Assembly (NCBI GenBank): GCA_036380435.1
Contig: DASVES010000014.1
Coordinates: 1-13,352, forward strand
DNA: 13,352 nt
DNA from: DASQDT01 sp036380435
GTDB taxonomy: Bacteria > Acidobacteriota > Blastocatellia > Pyrinomonadales > Pyrinomonadaceae
Reading direction: 5' to 3'
The translations under genes and the position numbers were made by a program. The stretch's first letter is position 1; every line of letters starts with the position of its first letter. The notes under the pieces were generated by a model. That model did no database searches and was not told where the DNA came from. It was given only the letters and a program-made list of their open reading frames with translations. Positions 8,401-13,352 of this stretch are shown piece by piece.

Positions 8401-10481
8401 TCGACTGTGCCCGTGGCCGCGCCCGTCAGCGGCACGACGCTGCCCGAGGTGGCCGCGACGAGTCCGCCCACGTCCACGCCCTCGAACGCGGCCGCGATGC
8501 GCGACGCGCCGCCGCGCCCCGTCGCGAACGAGGCGTTGCCACGCGCGCTGCCGCCAAAGATTTCGGCGACGAAGTTTTTAAGCTCCGCCGACGAGTTCGT
8601 CGCCGTCACCTCGCCGCGCAGCGAGCCGAGACGCATCTCGCCGAGCACGCCGCCGCCTAAAGAGAGGTCGGCGCTCGCGCGATAGCGCCCGCTCGGCTCA
8701 AGCTGAAAACGCGGACGACCCAAGCGCACCTGCTCGGCGCGTCCACCCTGCGCGAGCGTGACGGTGCCGGCGTCGATGTCGCTTGTCGTCCCCTCAATCA
8801 CGCCGCCGGGCGAGACCGACAGGCGGACGCCCGCGATGTTGAGACCGCCCGTGCGGTACTGCGAGGCAGCGACGCTGCCCAGCGACACGCGCCCGACCGT
8901 CACGTCCGCCGACTCGTCCGGCCGCACGGTCGCGTCGATGTTGCTCGCGCGGATGTCGGAGACGACCGTGTCCTGATCTTTGACCGATGCGACCGAAGCC
9001 GACTCGGCCGTGGCGCGAAAGCCTCCGCCCTCGTCTTGTCGGAAGCGCACGCCGCCGGCGCGCACGCCGCTCGCGGCCGTGTCTCCGGTCGTCAGCGTGC
9101 GCGCCGAGACACCGCCGGCCGTGCCTTCCAGACGGCCCTCTTTAAACTCCGCGACGGCGTCGCTCACGATGAGGTCGCCGATGCCGGTCTGCCCACCGCG
9201 CACGGCCGCCGCTCTCAGGTCGCCGAGCCAGCGGAAGTCAGTGCCCGTGCCGCGCACGCCGCCCGCGAGCTGCACGCCGTTGATCCGATAGTCGCCCGCC
9301 GTCAGAAGCTCGGCGACGGCCTTGCCCTGAACTTCATACGTCTTCCCCGTCCCCGTGCCCGTCGCGTTGACGTTCAACGCCTGAAGACGCACGCCGTCGG
9401 CGGCCAGCGCGTCGGACGTGAGCTGCCCCACGACCTTGTAGTTGTCGCCCTCGCCGGAGACGGCGCCGTCGAAGCGGCCCGAGCCGCGCAGGGTCGTCTC
9501 GGCGCGGAGCACGTCCGAGGTCTGTGTGAGATCGACCGTGGCCTCGACCTTCATCTGGTAGCGGAGCGCGCGCCAGTCGTCGAGCGTCCCCGTGAGACGC
9601 GCCTCGGCGACGGGTGAGCGCAAAACGAGTTCGCTCACTTCGGCGCGCGTCTGGTTGGCGCGGCCCCGCGCCTCGATGTCGATGTCGTTGACGGGGCGTC
9701 CGTCGTAGACGAAGGTCGAATCCGACATCGCGATCTCGAAGACGTTCATCCGGCTCTCTTCGGGCGCGTTGGGGTCATCGGGGCGCACGGTGGCGCGCAG
9801 GTTGCGCGCCTCGCCGGAGAGCGAGTGCTGCCGGTCGTCGAAGTGGATGACGGAGCTGTTGATTTTGATGTTGGCCGTCGAGTAGGAGAAGAGGATGCGG
9901 CTGTTGGGGTCGGGCGCGGGCAGGCGCAGGTTGGAGAAGTTCGAGCGCCCCTGCTCGTCGAAGACGACCCACAGTTTCAGGCCGTCGAGTTCCATCGCTT
10001 CGAGCTTCACGTCGCGCGTCAGGCTGAGCGCATACATGTCCTCGATGCGGACGGTGGCGAGGATGCGCTCGATCTCGCCGAGCGCGGCGCCGGTCTGCGC
10101 GTCGTAGAGCTTGACGTCCTTGATCTCGGCCGTGCGCGGCCCGAACTTGGTCTCGAAGGAGCCGATCTCGGCGCGGATGCCGTACTCGCTGAAGGTCTCG
10201 ACGATCTGGCGGGCGATGATGCGGTCAACCTGTCCCGTGCGGTAGAGGATGACGGCGACGATGACGAGGAGGACGACGGCCGCGACGGCCGCTATCCCCG
10301 TCCACATCGCATTGCGGCGGTTGACGACGCGCCGCCAGCGGGCGCGACGGCCACGCGGCGTCAGCGGCGCGGGCGCGTCGTCGCCGCCCGCGGACGCCTC
10401 CGTGAATTTCACGGGTTCGCCACCGGCCGGCTCGGGGCCCTTCGCGTTGGGGGCGGAGTCGTCGTGCTCGTCAACGGGCAT
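5496..10481 (-). CDS. tamB: TamB-like translocation and assembly / lipid-transport protein (DUF490 family)
   Basis: 1661 residues. TamB-family (AsmA-like superfamily) proteins are anchored in the inner membrane and span the periplasm as a long beta-taco groove. They work with an Omp85 partner and are implicated in phospholipid transport to the outer membrane. Residues 1-57 are an acidic, Pro/Gly-rich cytoplasmic tail ending in a basic cluster (RGRRARWRRVVNRR). The single membrane anchor is about 60-80. A region rich in Gly, Ala, Thr and beta strands (about 85-1230) follows. The C-terminal 400 residues are the conserved TamB domain, with GRITATRGTLNFRNNRFEI, the SDPPLPQSDVVSLITTG segment and an amphipathic end (FEVRFRKRY). 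Length is in the upper normal range for the family. The ATG at 10479-10481 is used because it lets the acidic tail precede the anchor. It lies upstream of the Omp85 gene, the usual tamA/tamB pairing in reversed order. Confidence 0.92.
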   Translation of the reverse strand: MPVDEHDDSAPNAKGPEPAGGEPVKFTEASAGGDDAPAPLTPRGRRARWRRVVNRRNAMWTGIAAVAAVVLLVIVAVILYRTGQVDRIIARQIVETFSEYGIRAEIGSFETKFGPRTAEIKDVKLYDAQTGAALGEIERILATVRIEDMYALSLTRDVKLEAMELDGLKLWVVFDEQGRSNFSNLRLPAPDPNSRILFSYSTANIKINSSVIHFDDRQHSLSGEARNLRATVRPDDPNAPEESRMNVFEIAMSDSTFVYDGRPVNDIDIEARGRANQTRAEVSELVLRSPVAEARLTGTLDDWRALRYQMKVEATVDLTQTSDVLRAETTLRGSGRFDGAVSGEGDNYKVVGQLTSDALAADGVRLQALNVNATGTGTGKTYEVQGKAVAELLTAGDYRINGVQLAGGVRGTGTDFRWLGDLRAAAVRGGQTGIGDLIVSDAVAEFKEGRLEGTAGGVSARTLTTGDTAASGVRAGGVRFRQDEGGGFRATAESASVASVKDQDTVVSDIRASNIDATVRPDESADVTVGRVSLGSVAASQYRTGGLNIAGVRLSVSPGGVIEGTTSDIDAGTVTLAQGGRAEQVRLGRPRFQLEPSGRYRASADLSLGGGVLGEMRLGSLRGEVTATNSSAELKNFVAEIFGGSARGNASFATGRGGASRIAAAFEGVDVGGLVAATSGSVVPLTGAATGTVDLSFPGTNYKAASGKLNAKFTGETGQEATGRTPLVGELALSAERGVFEVERGNLRAGSTELSATGRFSFAGGSDLAVGVNSADASEFQRVLVSTGLLPDVEAQLARFGVELAGKLSFNGTLRGDFDAPTVNGRFEVASLRARGQDLGALSADIESDAAETRVKNGQLVEPDGGGARFSATIPRTGENNIAVEATLENANAGRLLAALGGDVRTSADAGPLINPQSVAAMGPVSGELNVTGLPGAMSGSAELRAAPGVIGSQRYEELAARLTFGGKKVNIERLSARFEAGAVEASGTVDTDTQEFDLRARGQGVRLDLVTDLFGGGGAGVARRLPALAGTADFTATASGRLDNPRTYRVEVDAKGQNVTINGQPAGDLALTGRTTTDNKFTLELVTGVLGQPQTLRAEIDLASNELATTVETTLTGADLAQLFRVLLPDSGVTVTGRATGTLRATGNLFDDEGAFSIAGLQGRAEFTELVVNIEDVPLAAENPLVVLFSTNEVTFERTRFTGPGTDIVFGGTAALGAAGRQNLSVDGSLNLRAVRLSPNTFMGGTARVGVRVTGSFSEPRITGTAEVTNGSLATLIQDERLQVTQIVARVRFNADQAQIETLTGRLGGGRVSIAGGARLEGLRPAQFRFNVRGDNVTVPFPEGFRTTADTDDLEVSSTREGEQLVKGTVRLRRVEYTEDIDLADLLDNRREPTIEEGISTEGALGQTILDLQLEGRDALVVRNNLGDLVGSVSLSARGPVDDPVISGRITATRGTLNFRNNRFEIQRAIVDLPPRREADPVLNIVAEGEIRGYRITVTPTGPLSQLQVTLRSDPPLPQSDVVSLITTGSLSSGDQSASVLGQSGVGTATSLLTDSLINAPVRRATDKLFGLNRFEIDPLIVGRGGASPTARLTVGRQINRNLSVTYSTNVTGEQNQVLALEYRVSDRLSFVAQYQQGSQNTLRTQNNDFSFEVRFRKRY

Positions 10482-10551
10482 AAAACTTCACGCGGCGGCC
10501 GTCCAGGGGAAGTTAACGGCGAACGGACTTGATTAGGAGAGGATGAACCGA

Positions 10552-10640
10552 AACGATGAACAATGACTGCGGAATGATGAATTGAAACAGGAAGTGGATG
10601 CCTCTTAATTCATCACTCATCATTCCGCATTCAGCATTTG
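10552..10640. repeat. Heptad inverted repeat D (AATGATG unit) at the ribBA/tamB junction
   Basis: The left arm (10552-10586) reads as five 7-base units: AACGATG, AACAATG, ACTGCGG, AATGATG, AATTGAA. The right arm (10604-10638) is five inverted units such as CATCATT and CCGCATT. TGCGGAATGATGAATT (10568-10583) pairs with 10607-10629 except that the right arm has exactly one extra 7-base unit. The right arm overlaps the last codons and the TGA stop (10620-10622) of ribBA and encodes its final residues. Confidence 0.75.
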
Positions 10641-11786
10641 CTTTTCCGCGCGCGCCGGCGAGCCTAAGGGCACGCTGCCGGCGATCTCCAGCCCGAAGCC
10701 TTCGAGCGCCGAGACCTTCGGCGGGTGGTTCGTCAAAAGCACGATCCGCCTTAAGCCCAGCTCGTGCAGAATCTGCGCGCCCACGCCGTAGTCGCGCTCC
10801 ACGCCGTAGCCCGTCTCCAGACACGCCTCCGTCTTCGTCAGCCCGCGCTCCTGCATGATCTGATAAGTGCGTAACTGATGGACTAAGTCGAGATTGTTGT
10901 CGCGCTGGCGCAGGTAGAGGACGAGGCCGCGCCCCTCGGCGGCGATGCGTTCGAGCGCGGCGTGGAGCTGGTGGCCCGTGTCGTCCACGAGCGTGCCGAA
11001 CATGTCGCAGGTGACGTTCTCGGAGTGGACGCGGACTAACACCGGCTCGTCCGTTCGCACGTCGCCCATGACCATCGCGAGATGCACGTCGCCGTTGACG
11101 ATGTTCTCGAAGGCGACGGCGCGGAAGCGTCCGTAAACGGTCGGCAGGTCGGTCTCGACGGCGCGGCGCACCAGCACTTCCTTCCGCATCCGGTAGCGCA
11201 CGAGGTCGGCCACCGAGATGATCTTGAGGCCGTGCTTGCGCGCGAACTTCTTCAGCTCCGGCATCCGCGACATCGTCCCGTCCGGGTTCATAATTTCGCA
11301 GATGACGCCGGCCGGGTAGAGTCCGGCGATGCGCGCCAGATCGACGATGGCCTCGGTCTGCCCCGTGCGGACGAGCACGCCCCCCGTGCGCGCGCGCAGC
11401 GGGAAGACGTGGCCGGGCCGGGCGAGGTCTTGCGGGCGCGTGCGCGGATCGACGGCCGTCAGAATCGTGGTCGCGCGGTCGGACGCGGAGATGCCCGTGG
11501 TGACGCCGCGCCGCGCCTCGACGGAGACGGTAAAGGCCGTGCCGAGAAACGACGTGTTGTCGGCCACCTGCATCGTCAGTTGCAGCTCGTCGCAACGCTC
11601 CTCGGTCAGGGGCATACAGATGAGGCCGCGGGCGTGCGTCGCCATGAAGTTGATCATCTCGGGCGTGACGCACTCGGCGGCGCAGGCGAGGTCGCCCTCG
11701 TTTTCGCGATCCTCGTCATCGACGATGATGACCATGCGGCCGTCGCTCAAGTCGCGCGCGGCCTCTTCGATGGAAGCAAAAGGCAT
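10620..11786 (-). CDS. ribBA: RibBA-type fusion: 3,4-dihydroxy-2-butanone-4-phosphate synthase with degenerate GTP cyclohydrolase II domain
   Basis: 388 residues from the ATG at 11784-11786; the frame is open further upstream, but conserved sequence starts here. Residues 1-200 are a DHBP synthase, which converts ribulose 5-phosphate to the four-carbon precursor of riboflavin. The DRENEGD motif (26-32), HARGLICMPL (51-60), DRATT (103-107), His126 in RPGHVFPLRA and Glu164 in CEIMNPDGTMSR are all present, so this half looks active. Residues about 205-380 are homologous to GTP cyclohydrolase II (RVHSE 252-256, EGRG 284-287, LLTNHPPK 350-357). The three zinc cysteines are replaced by Asn257, Asp268 and Thr270; the usual EGR after YLRQ reads RDN; and the usual D-x-R reads V-E-R (329-331). 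GTP cyclohydrolase activity is therefore doubtful, as in the RibBX variants of Proteobacteria. The C-terminus is short and ends in repeat D. No Shine-Dalgarno sequence and no recognisable FMN riboswitch upstream. Confidence 0.9.
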   Translation of the reverse strand: MPFASIEEAARDLSDGRMVIIVDDEDRENEGDLACAAECVTPEMINFMATHARGLICMPLTEERCDELQLTMQVADNTSFLGTAFTVSVEARRGVTTGISASDRATTILTAVDPRTRPQDLARPGHVFPLRARTGGVLVRTGQTEAIVDLARIAGLYPAGVICEIMNPDGTMSRMPELKKFARKHGLKIISVADLVRYRMRKEVLVRRAVETDLPTVYGRFRAVAFENIVNGDVHLAMVMGDVRTDEPVLVRVHSENVTCDMFGTLVDDTGHQLHAALERIAAEGRGLVLYLRQRDNNLDLVHQLRTYQIMQERGLTKTEACLETGYGVERDYGVGAQILHELGLRRIVLLTNHPPKVSALEGFGLEIAGSVPLGSPARAEKQMLNAE

Positions 11787-11848
11787 TTTCGTTGAACCCG
11801 ACAAGCTTTTAGGAGAGTTGTCTGACAGCGCGATAATGTTACCCGAAA

Positions 11849-11865
11849 GTCGCGTTTTTGGCGAC
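11849..11865. other. Small hairpin in the leader of ribBA
   Basis: GTCGC (11849-11853), loop GTTTTTG, GCGAC (11861-11865) is a perfect 5-bp stem. On the minus strand it follows the probable terminator of the nuclease gene by a few bases and lies 63 bases before the ribBA start. It may be part of a tandem terminator or of the ribBA leader; its role is unclear. Confidence 0.35.
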
Positions 11866-11868
11866 GTG

Positions 11869-11886
11869 AAAAAGCGGCGGCCGCTT
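11869..11886 (-). terminator. Probable rho-independent terminator of the nuclease-like gene
   Basis: On the minus strand AAGCGG, loop CCG, CCGCTT form a 6-bp stem followed directly by a run of T (five T in all, two of them in the stem). It is 34 bases beyond the stop of the nuclease-like gene and 83 bases upstream of ribBA. This placement would separate the two transcription units. Confidence 0.5.
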
Positions 11887-11920
11887 CCGTTCAGAGGGCG
11901 ACCGACCGCGCCGGGGCCCC

Positions 11921-13352
11921 TCACGGGACGCTCAAGTAAGTGACGAACTCCTCCGGCGTGCAAACCTTGGGTATTTCGGCCGTGAGCATCCCGTACTTGT
12001 CGATGGGTATGAGGAATTCCTGCGCGGGCAGGCAGAGAACCCACTCGACCCGCGTGCAGCCGAAGGCCCCGACGCCCCCGTCCCGGATTATCTCCGCGAT
12101 GGTGACGGCCGTCTCCGTCGCCTGCCTGACTGCCGCGCCGATCCTGCCGCTGCGCGCCGTGACGGCGTCGTAATTCCCCAGCCAGTATTCCCTGGACTTC
12201 GAGTAGGCCTTGCACTCCACGGCGTAGAGCGTCTCGCCCTTCCTGACCAGCAGGTCAACCTCGGCCCTCTTGCCGTCGGCTGCCTGAAAGTATCTCTTCG
12301 CCCCGACCACCTCGGCACCCGAGCCGGACTGCTCAACTAGGCTTTTCAGGCTGAGCGTGAAGCGGTCGCCGTGCTGCGAACTGAACCACTCACGGCCCTT
12401 AACGAATAACCAGTGGAGGAAGTCGGGTATCAGCAGCAAGTCGAAGTAGCAGTTGCCGCCCGGAGAAGTGTAAACCAGCGGGCAGGGATCCAGCGCGAGC
12501 ACGTCGATGCTATCCCGCGTCTCCTTTGTCAGCAGAAACCTATCGAAGAAGGTATTCACCAGAAGACTTGCCTGCGCCGGCGAGAACCCGTCCGGGAAGC
12601 CAACTCTATCCGACAGCCTCTCGCGTAGAACTGCCTCCGGCATTCGCAGGTATCCCTTCTGACTGAGGTCGAAGAAGAACCTGACCACGTGGTGGGCCGC
12701 CGGATCGCCCTCCACGTCTAGGTCGCAGATGATGGCCCCGTCCACGGCCTTCAGCGCGGGGGTCGTCTGCCAGACGCGACTGCTCAGCGAGCGCAGCGTG
12801 CCGAAAATGGCCTCGCTGCCTGCGCCGAGGAAGTCAACCAAAGCCTCCTCGTAAGCGCGCAGACTCGACTCCAGCGAAGCGGTGGCGGTCGGGTGCGGGA
12901 GGTAGTTTCTCAGAAAGAGCGTAAAATTGTTTTTAGGGAAGGCCAAGGGGATGGGACGTCGGAGCCTGTTCAGCAAAATGATGTTGTCGGCGCCGGCCTG
13001 CACGGGTGCTTTGACGTGTAGTCCCTGATCTTCAAGCAGGCCGTCCTTCGGCCGGCGCCGCTCGTAGTGTCTGACGGCCTCAAGCACGGCGTCGTCTGCC
13101 TCGACCACTGGGAAGCCGTCCGCGCCGACCAGGACGACGGCCCCCTTGCCCGCCCAGCGGTTGAGCCCGACGATGTTGTCGAGCAAGGATGAAAGGTTGG
13201 CGATTCTGAAACAATCGAAGAGGTCGTCGTCGGTGTAGGCGAGGGCCACGCCGAACTGGCTTTCGGAGTTGACCTGGCCAAACGTCGAGTCGGTCGCCCA
13301 GTCGGAGTATTTAATGACGGCCAGCGTGCAGTAGATGACCCAATTGCCGTCC
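11921..13352 (-). CDS. Protein of unknown family with C-terminal PD-(D/E)XK nuclease-like domain (5' end outside window)
   Basis: The frame is open from the right edge to a TGA at 11921-11923, giving 476 visible residues; the true start lies outside. A GTG at 13247-13249 is in frame but the reading continues upstream with protein-like sequence (CTLAVIKYSDWATDSTFG), so it is not taken as the start. Near the C-terminus AEVDLLVRKGETLYAVECK has the D-x(12)-E-x-K pattern of the restriction-endonuclease fold (Asp366, Glu379, Lys381 of the visible part). A conserved-looking Gln in VRQATETA follows, as in many such nucleases. The N-terminal 330 residues are not recognised; they include two aromatic-rich segments (VVRFFFDLSQKGY, YFDLLLIPDFLHWLF). 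By eye the GC content is lower and AGA/AGG codons are more common than in the genes to the left, consistent with acquisition by transfer. It ends 134 bases upstream of ribBA, with a terminator between them. A defence or DNA-repair role is possible but not shown. Confidence 0.65.
   Translation of the reverse strand, partial: DGNWVIYCTLAVIKYSDWATDSTFGQVNSESQFGVALAYTDDDLFDCFRIANLSSLLDNIVGLNRWAGKGAVVLVGADGFPVVEADDAVLEAVRHYERRRPKDGLLEDQGLHVKAPVQAGADNIILLNRLRRPIPLAFPKNNFTLFLRNYLPHPTATASLESSLRAYEEALVDFLGAGSEAIFGTLRSLSSRVWQTTPALKAVDGAIICDLDVEGDPAAHHVVRFFFDLSQKGYLRMPEAVLRERLSDRVGFPDGFSPAQASLLVNTFFDRFLLTKETRDSIDVLALDPCPLVYTSPGGNCYFDLLLIPDFLHWLFVKGREWFSSQHGDRFTLSLKSLVEQSGSGAEVVGAKRYFQAADGKRAEVDLLVRKGETLYAVECKAYSKSREYWLGNYDAVTARSGRIGAAVRQATETAVTIAEIIRDGGVGAFGCTRVEWVLCLPAQEFLIPIDKYGMLTAEIPKVCTPEEFVTYLSVP

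Noticed and set aside
11787..11860. FMN riboswitch upstream of ribBA
   Set aside because: The conserved RFN core sequences are not present in the leader; only simple hairpins are seen.
11787..12215. Upstream extension of the ribBA frame
   Set aside because: It runs through the intergenic hairpins into the nuclease-like gene, and homology to DHBP synthase starts at MPFASIEEA.

Overview
The window is GC-rich DNA from a diderm (outer-membrane) bacterium. Nearly all of it reads from the minus strand. It carries a large Omp85-family outer-membrane barrel protein, a TamB-like translocation protein, a SurA-like periplasmic chaperone, a patatin-like lipase and a RibB/RibA fusion. The protein set and the heptanucleotide intergenic repeats would fit an acidobacterium of the Blastocatellia type. 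That placement is inference from general flavour, not from a marker gene.

Layout, left to right: the 3' end of a plus-strand TPR protein (2-220) faces a minus-strand cluster. In transcription order (right to left) the minus strand carries: a 5'-truncated gene with a C-terminal PD-(D/E)XK nuclease-like domain (11921 to the right edge); a probable terminator and a second hairpin (11849-11886); a RibBA fusion (10620-11786) whose GTP cyclohydrolase II half has lost all three zinc cysteines; a TamB-like protein of 1661 residues (5496-10481); an Omp85/BamA-TamA-like protein with about seven POTRA domains (1976-5392); a short SurA-N-like protein without a parvulin domain (1183-1947); and a patatin-like phospholipase (287-1156). 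TamB, the Omp85 protein and the SurA-like protein form a coherent module for lipid and protein traffic to the outer membrane, and the lipase could act on the same lipids. No stretch above 300 bases lacks a gene.

The most striking feature is non-coding. Each of the four junctions ribBA|tamB, tamB|bamA, bamA|surA-like and surA-like|patatin holds an imperfect inverted repeat whose arms are built of tandem 7-base units. The unit differs at each junction: AATGATG-like, GGAGTCA, AAGGCAA and AGGGGAC. Each element sits at the 3' end of the upstream gene, and three of the four touch or enter coding sequence. One appears to supply the start codon, the ribosome-binding site and the hydrophobic core of the signal peptide of the SurA-like gene.
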